From assembly GCA_963922205.1 (NCBI GenBank), contig CAWUHX010000010.1, positions 930,001 to 994,000 on the forward strand: 64,000 nt of DNA, in the 5' to 3' direction. Source of the DNA: Romanomermis culicivorax. Taxonomy: Eukaryota; Nematoda; Enoplea; Mermithida; Mermithidae. The position numbers were made by a program, and so were the translations under genes. The notes below the pieces were generated by a model that did no database searches, was not told where the DNA came from, and worked only from the letters and a program-made list of their open reading frames with translations. Of the stretch, positions 1 through 11,621 are shown piece by piece; position 1 is the first letter of the stretch, and each line of letters opens with the position of its first letter.

Positions 1-576
1 ACCTGTTTTTCCTAAAATTTTCTTGAAAAATGAAACCGGGAAGCAGGTACTATTTCATATCTTTATGATTTTCTGCCAAGTCACACAGTATATAACTCTG
101 CAAACTTGCAAGCAAAGTTAACTAGCCCTCGCAAACTTCTGTGAAAAAATCTGCGGTAAAAGCTTCGTATGTGCGATTTTGAAGACATTACTCATTTTTG
201 TAGTTGTATACACAATTTTCTGGTTGGTGCATTAAATGACCGCTATAATGAGCATGGAAAAATTTAGTACGCTTTTTTTCTCATTATTGAAACGCATATC
301 TACAAAATCCCCGGGCAAGGTTGCCCGATATTATTCATAACTCGAAAATAACAGTTCATTGTAGATCATTACATATTGAAAGCTTATTGCCAATATATAA
401 GTGCATGAAATATTAACAGAATGAAAAAGATATTTTTATACTTCAGATATTTTTAAAATGCCACTTAGATAAAGACGTTAGAAAAAACTTTTTGCTAAAG
501 TTCGTGCGTTATTTTAATTCTTTGAAAATTTACAAAAAGAGCCACCGAGGAAAACTTATTCAATCAGGCACGTTAC
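1..576. other. AT-rich stretch, no gene recognised
   Basis: No exon of the neighbouring Wdr47-like gene or other coding segment was recognised on either strand. The gene's last visible exon ends in a donor at 577/576, so this is expected to be intron, with the remaining WD40 exons beyond the left edge. A short GC hairpin (CCCCGGGCAAGGTTGCCCG) lies near 309-328. Confidence 0.5.
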
Positions 577-879
577 TTGATGTTTTAGCATCCGGGTAAA
601 TTGTTGCCACCACTTGACCGCACCGTAAATCCCAAAATTTTGTGGTTTTATCTTGCGAACAACTGACGAACATGCAACCGCCCCACGTATACAAGCCCAA
701 GATGGGCGCCGTGTGCCCGTCCAAAGCCCTCAAACGACCGCCCGTAGCACAATCAATTACGTTAATTTTGCAATTGCCAGCACCACCGCTAATCAGCAGA
801 CTGGTGTTGTTGGTCGTATCTTCCATGAAAATTATGTCGCGAACTGTGCCGTCGTGGAATGTGAGGTCGAATTCAGAAC
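577..879 (-). CDS. Wdr47: Wdr47-like exon 9 of those visible (WD40 repeats)
   Basis: This encodes about 100 residues of WD40 propeller. The FHDGTVRDIIFME segment, the ISGGAGNC strand and the SQDKTTKFWDL repeat end match the first WD40 repeats of animal WDR47. The acceptor is ..TTCAAG/GTTCTG (exon starts 879) and the donor is TCAA/GTAACG (ends 577). The exon begins by completing a phase-1 codon left by exon 8 and ends in phase 1, so the gene must continue to the left of the window. The WD40 part of WDR47 is thought to form the protein- and microtubule-interaction surface. The reading frame is intact. Confidence 0.9.
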
Positions 880-1305
880 CTTGAAGAATAAAATGTATAA
901 TGAATGATAAATTCGTTCCGGACATTGCTTTAACATGAAAGTATCATTTATATTGTTATTCAGTATTTTCCATTTTGATTTTTTTGTTTTGATTCAGAGC
1001 TTTTTTATGTCGTAATTTGTATCAAAATTTGTATTTCTTTTACTTAAAATTGATTTTTGTTTCTATGCGTTCTGAAATTTGAACCGGCGTTTCAACATTA
1101 GAAACATAAAATTACCTTGAAAATTAAGGCACCACATTAAATTTATAGCCTCAAAAATATTTTCATCTAATTTTGAATGAAGCAAATTGGAAAAAACTAA
1201 TTCTCCAAACTGGGTTTTCATGGTTGTTGACTGCAGCGAAAACGTTCAACTTTTGGAGATTACGTAAATCAAGAAATTTTATAACATTTTCTCAAGTTTC
1301 CTCAC

Positions 1306-1472
1306 CTATTCGGCAATTTTCCGCGCTAAATTGCATCAATCGTATGGTTTTGTCATTTGAACCGGTGGCCAGTAGTTCACCAGATGGATTAAACGCTACT
1401 GTATACACGGAACCGCGATGTTGCTTCGGACGAGTTAGTAAAATTTCTGGGGCTTTACTTTGATAGTCAGCT
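1306..1472 (-). CDS. Wdr47: Wdr47-like exon 8 (WD40 repeat)
   Basis: The exon encodes the strand series KQHRGSVYTVAFNPSG then LLATGSNDKTIRL, the most recognisable WDR47 block in this gene. The acceptor is AATAACAG/AGCTGA (starts 1472) and the donor is GAATAG/GTGAGG (ends 1306). It enters by completing an AG+A arginine codon from exon 7 and leaves in phase 1, matching exon 9. Confidence 0.9.
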
Positions 1473-1741
1473 CTGTTATTGGAACAATTGAAATTATCGA
1501 AGACTGATAAAATAAACAAATTGCACACGAATGACAGTATAGGAAAAATCTACATCAACGACAATCAGATAAAACTCGATAGGTATTTCAAAAAGTAAAT
1601 TTTGTGCGATTAAATCAGTTTTTGGCAAAATTTCTACGAGCCAAACCGATAAATCTAAAAGTCAAAAATTAACAATTTTTGTGTTGAAAATATTCAATAA
1701 TATGCACCGCCCGAATCAATATTTTATTATTCAATAACAGC

Positions 1742-2763
1742 CAGGGTTTTGTTTTGCACAGAACAGGTTGCAATGTACAAGTTGAGGAAAATCAGAAAAT
1801 CGATTAAAAGCCACTTCCTTTGTACTTTATTCAGTTCGCGTCAGTTTTAGACTTTCAACACTGAATTTCCTGAGTTTAGGAGAAAAAATGAAAAGGCTGC
1901 CAAAAGTAACTTGTTCGGTGCCTAGCGCCGAAAAATTTTGATTTTGAGGCTTCTAAAACATTCGAAAATTCATTTTTTCTGCAACTATAAATAGTGATCT
2001 TTTAGCCATTTGGTTGACGACAGAGGTCAAACTTTTTTTCTCTTTTCGATCTAATATATCTGGAGCCAGTAATTTACTAATTATAATTAGAAGTTGTTTT
2101 CAATTGATCTAAAGCATAAAAAACGCGGTAGGTATTGGTCACGAATAAGAGTAATTAATTCCGGCACACAGCGTCGGAAAAAAATTTTGGATTTTGATAT
2201 TCTATAACGCTGGGATAGATCTTTTCAATATTTATTTTCCGGATGAAAGGTCTAATTTTTCATTGAATTCACAGAGTTTTCAGTCAGGCAAAGTAAAATC
2301 CAAAAATTGGGTAATCAAGCAAAATTTCGATTCTTCAGCGAGCAAGAACTTCTGCCATTGTCCCGTGAAGATGATATTTTAATCAGTTTCCAAATCAAAA
2401 AAGTTTATGTTTACGAAAGTCAAACATTTTAAAGGACCGTGAAAAGATTCTATGAAAACGATCGGGAAAAATTTTGATTTCTGTCAAATACGTAAAAAGC
2501 AATACCAGATCAAACATAAGCAAGGACGACATTTTCAAACCGCGCAATAGAAATAATACTAAAAATCACAAATAATTAGAAATCCGGGGCGAAGCGCCGA
2601 AAAATTTTCGTCCTTTCAATTTTGAAATGCATACAAATGCATCTCCGGCAGGACACCCTATAACCTAATAAAAAGGGTCGTCAGCTGCTCGGCTGCACGG
2701 AGCAAGTTGCAAGAAACATTTGTTGCACAGCCCGAAGTTTGACTGGTGTGTAAAAAAACCCTG
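1742..2763. mobile_element. hAT-like element, word GTTGCA
   Basis: The ends are CAGGGTTTTGTTTTGC at the left and AAAAAAACCCTG at the right. The flanks ATAACAGC (1734-1741) and ATAACAAC (2764-2771) form an 8-bp target duplication with one mismatch, the size made by hAT transposases. Near both ends the words TTGCA/TGCAA recur (for example GGTTGCAATG near 1771 and GTTGCAAG and TTGTTGCAC near 2705-2725). AGCGCCG-type half hairpins lie near 1923 and 2585, followed by a TGCAT..ATGCAT spacer (about 2626-2645). I recognised no transposase, so it is probably non-autonomous. It lies in an intron of the Wdr47-like gene. Confidence 0.75.
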
Positions 2764-2939
2764 ATAACAACTTTTTTTATTCAATAAGAACGACTGCGAT
2801 GGCGAATTGGGGCCACGTTCAGGTTGTTTTGACCCAACTTTTGATTTACCAAAAAAGTGTTCTGAAGAATACGACTGTATTGTTTTCTGAAAAGAATTTT
2901 ATATTATACCTTACAAACACAGCTAAAAAACGTAAGAAC

Positions 2940-3080
2940 GGTGTTAAACATTTCTGTGACAACTTTCCAAGGTCAAACCAACCTATTTTTCACAAGCCAA
3001 ATTGGCTTGTACGTCGAAATTTCTACAAGCCAAATCGGAATTTTACAAGCCATGGCTTGGAATTGGCTTAAAAAACCCTT
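2940..3080. repeat. Word-repeat fragment, word ACAAGCC/GGCTTGT
   Basis: The words ACAAGCC and GGCTTGT alternate five to six times between 2990 and 3070 and finish at ..GGCTTAAAAAACCCTTGG. This is the same layout as the end of the neighbouring hAT-like elements, but with another word. No matching left end or target duplication was found, so it may be a solo end or a decayed copy. Confidence 0.5.
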
Positions 3081-3263
3081 GGATTGAATCAAATTTACCT
3101 TAACGATTGATCAAACAATTTTTAGTAAGATTAAGACCAAAACCACATAAATCGATAGATTTTACGATAAAAATTCCTGTAGTCCATTTATTCTGAACTG
3201 AGAATATTTTTGATGTTTTCGCAAATGAAAAGCTGCAATGCTCGTGAAAATGTTTTCATCTAA

Positions 3264-3489
3264 AAGGTTATTTATACCTCCTTTTTCGGCGAGCGGAATG
3301 CGATCGACACAACATTACCGAACGAAAGGGAAATTTTCGTTCCGTTCGGATGTAGGTTACCGACGGTAATTTTCTAGAAGATTGTAGTTATCCTTTGCGA
3401 TCGAAAGTTGATTTTCAGGCTTAACGTTTCAAGCTGTTGGCGATCGGTTCCGCTCCGTTCCGCCGAAAAAGGCAAGTATAATTGACCCT
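3264..3489. mobile_element. PIF/Harbinger-like miniature element with TAA duplication
   Basis: The terminal inverted repeats are imperfect: AAGGTTATTTATACCTCC with CTTTTTCGGCG at the left, mirrored by GCCGAAAAAGGCAAGTATAATTGACCCT at the right (taken in pieces). Both sides are flanked by TAA (3261-3263 and 3490-3492), the 3-bp target typical of PIF/Harbinger. It is 226 bp with no coding capacity. Confidence 0.6.
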
Positions 3490-3562
3490 TAATTGTTGGC
3501 CTATCTACTCCAGTCAATTTGCGAAAAAATGCCCGCGCATGCCGGTAAAGTTTTTCTCAGCC

Positions 3563-3756
3563 CAGTGTTTTTTTGCACGAGCTGTTTTGTACCGTGCAAA
3601 AAAATTACCAAAAAATTTTTGCACGCCCAAAATTGTTTTGTACTTTAATGCTACAAGATGAAATTGGTCTTGATAAATATTTTTGCATGGTGCAAAAAAT
3701 CTGAAAAAAATGTTTTGCACGAGCGGAACAAGTTTTGCACAGCGCAAAAAACACTG
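3563..3756. mobile_element. hAT miniature element, word TTTGCAC
   Basis: This is a complete 194-bp copy. The ends are CAGTGTTTTTTTGCAC and GCGCAAAAAACACTG, with a perfect 8-bp target duplication TCTCAGCC (3555-3562 and 3757-3764). The word TTGCAC or GTGCAA occurs about six times, in both orientations, spread through the element. This is the simplest full example in the window of the variable-word hAT design. Confidence 0.9.
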
Positions 3757-4140
3757 TCTCAGCCTGAGCATCTGTTTGAGTTCCAAGTCTCGTTTAGAAA
3801 AAATGAACTGTAAAAAGATTAACCGATGAAAATTTTTTAAAAACGATCAGAAAAATTCTGTCGCGTGATGAGGATGGCAAACGTACATGAAAATTGATGA
3901 CACAAATAATTCGTCACATTTATTCCTCATGTGAGCTCATCATATCAGCATTAGATATTTACGGCTCGAAAATTGAAGATCGTTTTCAAACCGAAACTAC
4001 ACTGAAGGATCCACCTACAGGACCAGATGCTAAAACTTTAGAGAAATATCCTCGTTAAAAATCTAGATTCAGCGCCATCAATCAAGCAAAACCACATAAA
4101 ATTATAAAACTACTGACGGAAATTTCAGTTTCTTTTATTA

Positions 4141-4356
<216 letters not shown>

Positions 4357-4918
4357 CTAAAAATGAAAAATTTGCAGAGGTTTGTTCTCTAATCTAAGAC
4401 ACATATGATCCCGGCCACGGCAATTTACTATGTTCAGTTAAGTCAAGTAATCTGGTCCTAGCAATTGCCTACTAGACACATAGATACCCCCAAAATTCGT
4501 TAATTATATGACTACAATGGAATCAATGTATGAGAGAACCACATTTTGCGATGAAAAAACCGAGAAAGTATCCACTTTTCAATAGAAAATAGTTTTTTGA
4601 ACGAAACATTGTCAAAATTTCCCATTTATCGACGTTTCGATTTATAAACACGATGTTTTATTATTTTTTACTAAGATCACCAATTTCGAACAATTTTTTG
4701 CGACCATTGAAGCAAAATGTCTAACTTGTTTTTCTTCTACAACATCCTAGACATTGTGGGCGACCTATGATCTCATCCATAGGAACCCACCTGATACATA
4801 CTAGACCTACGAGCTACGTTACATGTTTGAAAAATGCAGATGACTGCATAATTGCGTAAAAATAAACCTTGCGATTTGAGCCACCCTGAGAACCTATAAG
4901 TACGACTGAAATACTTAC

Positions 4919-5062
4919 CACAGGATCAGTGCTCGAAAGATTACGATCGAAAGAAGAGTTCAATGTATTTAAAATGCTAATCTCTTCATCAAAAGGCGTT
5001 ATAAGCAATTTCCAGTATGGACGATGATATGAGAGACCGGTTTTATGGATAGAAACGTGTTT
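4919..5062 (-). CDS. Candidate cassette exon of the Wdr47-like gene
   Basis: This is a 144-nt open segment with a strong donor (CCTGTG/GTAAGT, end 4919) and a possible acceptor (GAACCAG/AAACAC, start 5062). Both edges are phase 0, so it could be inserted between exons 6 and 7 (both phase 0 there) without breaking the frame. The 48 residues resemble no WDR47 segment I know, and the polypyrimidine tract is weak. Transcript evidence is needed to accept it. Confidence 0.27.
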
Positions 5063-5970
5063 CTGGTTCGTGCATAATAACGGTGAACCGCGTTTCGATT
5101 TCATTTTCAATAAAACAATGCATATACTAGCAATTAAAATGAAGATCTTCTTTAATCAATATTTTTCCACGCTTGATAACATGCAGAATAGAGATAAAAA
5201 TGAAAAAATGCCTCGAAGATATTTACTGAAAGATGATTCACAAATTCTTAGTTCTTTCAAAACTGGAAAATGCGAATGTCAAGGCTAGACACGTTGCATT
5301 GACGAGAAAATTTTTAGTTGGTACAACTTTGCAGCGTATGTCAATGATGGATTTATATTAGGCAAAGTTGCAGGTGAATCGATAAAATTGTGCATTTTGT
5401 TGACTCAATGGCAAAAAATGCATAATACGTGGAAAAAATGCTCACTTGGCAACGATATCATTTTTGTTTTCTAGCTTTTAGCGCTATACGGACGGACAAA
5501 AGATGAAGAATACAAAGAGAAAAATGGAGAGCTTGGCCAAGAAAAACTTGAATAAAAAAGATTCGAAAATAAGATGAAAATTCGAAACAAGAGTGAATTC
5601 CTTATCATTGAAAAACTATATAATCCAATTACAAACGGTTAATTCTTTTTCATTCAGTATTCAAATTACTTAAAAATCATCCATATCACAATTCCATCAA
5701 TGACTTTAAAGTGCACAGACTACCTGAAGCAGCGGCTTTTTGTAAATAATTACAATTCTATGGTTACTGTGACTGTGTGTAGGTAACTCTGAAAGAAGAA
5801 GATACAGCAGACAAACAGTCAGAAGAATGAAACGCGAATATTCTTAAGCATGGCTGGTTGTTGGGATAAAAACCTTTTTCGCAAGTCATTTCTCGGAGAA
5901 CTACTGAAACCTGAGAGATTACGTTCATGGCTCACAAGACGATAGGTTGTGTTTTCTCATGAGTGAGTAG

Positions 5971-7107
5971 TAGAGATGGGACGAATCCAGTTTTATGTAG
6001 TTTCCGAATCCGAATCCAGGAAATTAGTAAGTACCGGATCCGAATCTACATTTAGGATTCGGGCGAATCCGAATCCTACATTAATATCTATGCTTGGCTA
6101 AAATGAAGAATCATACATAGACTGTATATGAATCATTCTTTCTAAAAAATTTTCTGATCCCGATAGTTTAGAATGCTGGATGATGAATCTTTTCAGGACG
6201 ATTTTGTGATTTAAAATTTGATTTTTCCGGCCTAGTGATGTTCATGCATGAACAATTTGCGGATGTTTTGAACATGCTAACCAACTAAAAAATCAGCTTG
6301 AAGTCAACGATGTTTCATAAATTTGGGCGAAACAACAAAATTCGTAAATAGTTTTCATAAACGCGAAGCATCAAATTTTTTTTGCAGTTTTGATACTAGA
6401 ACGCTGGAAAATAAATATTTTCGACTTTCACTTCCTTGAAAAGTGCTGTAATTTTTTATTTAATTCAATCATTTTTCATAGTCGCACAAAATACAAAATA
6501 TCATATTGAAAAATGCCAATTAAATTTGTAAAATCAGAAAAGCAACCAAAAATTTAGATTATTCGACAGCACTGTCTGTCACTTTTCCGAACTGATGGCG
6601 CTCCAATCATTCGCCAAAAATGAAAAAAATTATGTTTACAAAGTGCGAAAATTTGTGAAGACTGCAGAAAAATTTTGTGAGAAAATTGAAAAAATCTTTA
6701 TTTTCTCAGATATACTAACGCGCAATATGAAAGAGAAACTGATTAAACCATGAGGTGAGACATTCTGGGTTTTAACAACTATTGAATGCTAACTGGTAAG
6801 TAGAATAGACATGCTTATGGTCGCCCTCGAGCTGGATTATAGCAAACAATGATGAAAATAATCATTACCGGCGCGGAGCGCCAGAAAATTTTTAGGTTTC
6901 GACCTTCTAAAATGTGCACTGGAACGCACCTTTCCGACATATTTCTCAGACACTTGACATTTTCCAATGGATTCGGATTCGGTCTAAAATTTTGGGCAAG
7001 ACTACCGAATCTGACCCCGAATCTGGAAAATCAGTGAAGTCGAATCCGGATCCGAATCCAGAAAAAAAGACCGAATCCAGCCGAATCCCTGATTCGTCCC
7101 ATCCTTA
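5971..7107. mobile_element. hAT-like element, TIR TAGRGATGGGAC, word GGATTCGG
   Basis: The left end TAGAGATGGGACGAATC and right end GATTCGTCCCATCCTTA are flanked by a perfect 8-bp duplication GTGAGTAG (5963-5970, 7108-7115). GAATCC/GGATTC words recur about five times inside the left end (5985-6090) and about eight times inside the right end (6968-7095). A hairpin GGCGCGGAGCGCC (6869-6881) and a TGTGCA..CGCACC spacer precede the right-hand words. The middle has no recognisable transposase. The TAGGGATGGG-type terminus is characteristic of hAT elements. It lies in an intron of the Wdr47-like gene. Confidence 0.85.
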
Positions 7108-7995
7108 GTGAGTAGTGAGTGTAGCGAGTGAACTCAAGATATGTCAAACTAAATGGAACAAGTTTAGTAGTAAACTTTTCTGGATATGTCTACAATTGTT
7201 TGAAATACTGCTCAAAATTTTGCGGACAAGATGAAAATAATAAAAATTTTCCGCCAAATTGGTGCCATATCGCTTGGAGTAATGAAAATGTCTTGACGAT
7301 GGATAAAAGCGTCGAAATTTTGACGAAAACATTATACACTAATGGAAAAATAGAATAAAAATAATTGATATAAATTTTTTTCATTCAGCACACAAGGAAA
7401 TCACAATTAAACAATTTCACTCTTAAAGTTAGAATTCTTGCTTCATCGTTGCTAAATGAGTGCAACAAACTCGTGACCAGACACGCTAAAAGGACAGAAC
7501 AGTGCATTTGTGGAGTTTAAAATCTAGATTTCACTTCAGTTTGAATAATTTTCATGAGAAAACTTTAAAAGGTCGATACGTGCATGTTATCATTACGTTC
7601 CAAAAATCTTTGACCATATGGCAAGCTGTATGGCGCTTCAAAATTTGTCAATCATTGGGCTGAAATGAGCATAGAAACTTGGTCGAAAAAAACTGAAAAA
7701 TGTCAACTATATGATAGAAAATGGTCACTTTTGAAAAGAAATGGTTAAAAGTGTCAATTTAACATACAAAAGACACATATGTTGCAGATTTTTAGACAAA
7801 AATTGATATTTTCTGAACAGTTTTCTGAATTTTCAGGCGAGAAAATCTCCTTCAATAATCCCATAAAAAATTAGTGAATTCCCGCCCCAAAAAGTTACTT
7901 TCGCTTACCCCCATAGATCTCTTAGCTCTTTTACATGCATGGATGAAAACTACAACAGATTCAGAATTCGTCACAGATTCAGTATTTTGTCATAC

Positions 7996-8302
7996 CTTTG
8001 AGTCCGTTCTTCCTCTTCCCGAAGTCCCGTCACTATCTTGAGTTCGTCGTCTCACGACAGAAGATATTTGCGCTATTTCGCCTTCCGGAATGACGTCTTG
8101 GCATCCATAACCAGATGACGAATTCTTAGAAGAATATAAACTCATCTGCATAAGTTGATAAGCGACATTGTTATTGATGTTGCTGGGATTTGTCGATGAA
8201 ATCTGATCAGTCATTGTCCTCGACGTTTTACGATTCTTGTTGAATTCTTCGTACAGTTTTCCTGAGGGCAAGTTGACGGACGACGCAGGGGAATCGTGCT
8301 GC
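7996..8302 (-). CDS. Wdr47: Wdr47-like exon 6 (linker region)
   Basis: This is a 307-nt exon with acceptor CTCATAG/GCAGCA (8302) and donor CAAAG/GTATGA (7996). It encodes a Ser/Asn/Gln-rich linker containing a YQLMQMSL helix and ends in phase 0. The region lies between the N-terminal helical part and the WD40 domain, which is poorly conserved in the family. Assignment therefore rests on strand, splice sites and phase continuity with exons 5 and 7. Confidence 0.75.
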
Positions 8303-8999
8303 CTATGAGAAAATCATCTTAAATTTGAGAAAGAATTTTAAAATTTGCAAAACGCATATATTTCAATTTCGACGACGCCAATTATATAGCATCACATACA
8401 CGGCATAGGTTTCAGTTCTATAGTACGAAGCTCAGTATCTTTGTTTATCCAAGAGTAAAAATTTGTTGCAAAGCATGATACGCGATCAGGGAATACTTAA
8501 AATTCCATCCTTTTAGAAAACAAAAAAGAGAGTTTGATCTGCAAATTTATTTAGTTAATGTTAGATTATGTCACTTTCAATTTTTTCTTTAGATCACTAG
8601 TGTGTCATCTAGATTACACACGCATGAATTATACAAAGTAGATGCAAAATCTCTCTAAACCGCGGTGCCTATGAAATGTGTTGCGAATCTATCTGTTTCT
8701 TCCAAAAACCCATCTTAAACTAAGATAGAAGAATGTTCTTTATGCTGTTTTGTAGAGAATTTAATTCTTCGCCCATCAGTCAATTTTCATTACAGCAAAG
8801 TGAAGAGTTATTTTCTTATCATAACAAAACCATGACTAACTCATATAACATCATTTATTATTCTATTCTACGCAATAAATTTTCGATTTCAGTAGTTCGT
8901 ATGCCAACCAGCAGCTTAACTAACTCGTCCAAGACGATCAGGAATGAAACATAACAGACTTTCAAAAATATCTTGGTTAAATTCTAAATCTGACAATAC

Positions 9000-9360
9000 A
9001 ATTTGAAAATTTTTCAGCACGGTATCATATCATGTGAATAATGCCCGGATTCCTGTTCCAGATGCATAAGATTTTCGACCTTGTTCTATACAATTTCACT
9101 CGAATTCTCAGTCGGATTGAGATCTGGCGAGTTTTCAGGCCATAAATTATTACCCGAAAAGTTCATATTTTCGGTAATCAAAAGACGTTACGTCGCATTA
9201 GCCCCAATGTACAGTGGTTTGTCGTGAACAAAATAGCTTTCAACAACAAACACGTTATTTGGATCATTCAAGAACGGAAACATCGTTCTTACTCAACACA
9301 ACAACTCGAAAATAGTCGCCATCCCACGATTGACCTTTTCCTATTATGATTCATAATAAT
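9000..9360 (-). pseudogene. Degraded Tc1/mariner transposase fragment
   Basis: On the minus strand the motif NSPDLNPTEN (9103-9132) matches the SPDLNPIEN block around the third catalytic acid of Tc1/mariner DDE transposases. Upstream, out-of-frame pieces resemble the preceding catalytic region. Stops and frame breaks interrupt it and no terminal repeats were located. It is a fossil in a host intron with no expected activity. Confidence 0.5.
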
Positions 9361-9376
9361 CGTTCAGCTGTTAACA

Positions 9377-9640
9377 TCAGAGACCCACGCTAAGAATTCC
9401 CAGGCGAGGGTTGTCAAAATTTCCACCTAGGGGGTGGGGGGTGGATGAGCAAAAAATAAAAAGAGCTTCACAAACATGTTTCTCACACAAAATATGCATA
9501 AAAAACTGTCTTTGAAAAAGCTCAGGGGTGTTTGACGATTTTTTAGGCCAGGGGTCAAGGGGTACCCGGGATCTCAGGTGGGGGGGGGGGTTTATTCCCC
9601 TTCCCCCTATGTGCATATATGGTGAGCATTAGAAACAAGC
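9377..9640. repeat. Dispersed GC-run repeat, copy 1
   Basis: This shares a ~200-bp block with 31741-31985 in the opposite orientation: a ..GTCAAACACCCC..AGACAG.. core, a CATATTTTGTG block and runs of G/C (about 10 G near 9583-9592). Only short low-complexity reading frames are present. The family is not identified. Confidence 0.55.
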
Positions 9641-9889
9641 CGATGCAACTTGGATCTTTTACTATTTACCGCCAGTGATGTTCATTGTGATCAATTTCAC
9701 ATAATTCGTACAGCACTTTACACGAAGCGATCTATTTACACTCTCATAGCTTAAAAAGAAATGGGTTTTCAGAGGGAGCCGATAGATTCGCAACACCCTG
9801 CATAATCGCGTGATAAACATGGCTTATGGAGCGGTTGGCTTTGCCTACCAGGTGTAGTCTTTTCGTAATTAGGGAAGCAGAACAACAAA

Positions 9890-10030
9890 AATAAAACCTT
9901 CGTGCAGTCTTTTTTTGTACACTAATTTGGTGTATATACATAGACACACAAAGCACCAAAAATCGGCCAAAAACTCTTTGTGCAAACAAATTTTGTTGTA
10001 CACTAATTTTTTTTGCACAAACCTTACAAA
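9890..10030. repeat. Word-repeat fragment, TTGTACA/TTGTGCA-like
   Basis: A CAGTCTTTTTTTGTACAC left end is followed by several TTGTACA, TTTGTGCA and TTTTTGCACAAA words. It resembles the variable-word hAT ends, but the words are mixed and no target duplication was found. Confidence 0.4.
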
Positions 10031-10794
10031 TAGCACTTGAGTTCATGCCCTTCATGCATGACACTAAAGTACACGATATTAAAAATGCAGCTTCTGTTCT
10101 TATTCCTTCTGTTGTGTCAGAAAAATTTTCAGATTCTTGGCTACCAAAATGCTAAAAAATCAATTTTCCGATAACTTATTCAAAAGATGCAAGGTACAAA
10201 TTTTCTATCCAAGAACATGTCTTTATCATTTTATTGATTGAAAAAATATACTCATACTTTCATTTGAAAAACTTCAAGCTTGAAATTTTTAAAAATAACT
10301 TCCATGATACTAATAAAAATTGAGGCTTTGACAAAAATGCACCAAATTTATCTTTTCTATGTCGCACCACCAACATTTTTTCCAAGAACCAAGATTTGGT
10401 GAGAATGGTAGAGAACTAATCTGAAGAATCATAAAACAGAATCCCGCGCAAGGAAACTATTTCCGGTATTTTCTGATTTTCGAAGATGGTGAAGCGTTTT
10501 TTGACCAGGAAATGTGGAAAAAATCTCAGCACTTAATACAAATATCCTAAAAAATCTTTGTAGGAACCAAAAATGTTTGTCTCATACGAAAAAAATAGTG
10601 CTCCCATGTCAAGAAAATCAAATGAATAAAAAATTGATGGATTGAAAAAATAACTTTTCCAATCTAGGAAATTAGATTAGATGATTCGAAACGAATATTC
10701 AGCATTATTCAACTGAGATAATGCGGTTTTTTGTGCAGTGCATCTTTATCTTCAAGTAGGCAGCTTTTCTAAAATATCAAACAGAGTTACTCAC

Positions 10795-10981
10795 GATTTT
10801 AAGGCATCAGAACCCAAAGAGCTCCTATTTTCACCGGCAGACGTCTTTCGAGTCAAATCGTCTAAATGTTGTCGAGCTGACATAGGGCGTTTCACTGGAG
10901 TCGAAATTTCCGATCTTGCAGGAGTCGGGGTTGAATCACGGCTCGCATGTTGTCGTCTCAATTCATTTCCTTCTTCGTAGC
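10795..10981 (-). CDS. Wdr47: Wdr47-like exon 5 (linker region)
   Basis: The acceptor is AGATCTAG/GCTACG (10981) and the donor is AAATC/GTGAGT (10795). It enters by completing a phase-1 codon from exon 4 and exits in phase 2. It encodes a polar Ser/Thr/Arg-rich segment with repeated T/S-P sites (STPTPARS, STPVKRP), suggesting a disordered, possibly phosphorylated linker. Confidence 0.75.
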
Positions 10982-11253
10982 CTAGATCTAGATAGAATTA
11001 TAGAAAATATAGTACCAGAAAAAGCCATAAAGTATACTTGAGTCGCGATTACATAAAACTGCAAATTTCGATACCGCTCAAAAACCGTTAAACGTAATGT
11101 TAACAGAGAAGGACTAAAACTTCGAGTAAAAAAATTCTATTGCGAACGACTGACGGAATATATTATTTCGATTGAATCACAATGTTGGGAGGAATATTTG
11201 ACAGTGAAATGCGATCTACTTTCCTCATTCCAATATCTTATCAGATTTCATAC

Positions 11254-11568
11254 CTATATCGTCCTCTTCCGGCGAAACACTGCCTCTAGAATGGCGCGCC
11301 GATGGCGCTACAACGGCCACGTTCGATTTAGCCGAATCCGAAAAAGACGATGCCGGTGGCGGAGCTTTACTGCTCGACCTAGTGTCCGGTGAAGTTTCCA
11401 GTAAAACATCGATGGCACTTTGTTGCATAAGGTTGAAGTTTCCAGCGCCAAGTTGGAACCCAACGGCAATAGATTGACTCAAAAAACGAGAATTTCGATC
11501 CGGCGTCGTTAAAGCGGCCAAATTTTTTCGGGAACCAATGAACCTCGGATCGATTCGATCGTTTTTGT
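11254..11568 (-). CDS. Wdr47: Wdr47-like exon 4 (linker region)
   Basis: The acceptor is TTTCCATAG/ACAAAA (11568) and the donor is GATATAG/GTATGA (11254). The translation starts DKNDRIDPRFIG and ends in an acidic SPEEDD segment. It is rich in Ser, Ala and Pro. Phase 1 at both ends joins exons 3 and 5 without a break. No catalytic motif is present. Confidence 0.75.
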
Positions 11569-11621
11569 CTATGGAAATAGTAATGAAGTATAATAAAAAT
11601 TGCAAGAATCTTGATTCCTAC

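Noticed and set aside
2990..3070. Alternating short words as a CRISPR-like array
   Set aside because: Unit spacing is irregular, units alternate in orientation, spacers are shared scaffold, and the setting is eukaryotic and bounded by hAT-type ends elsewhere.
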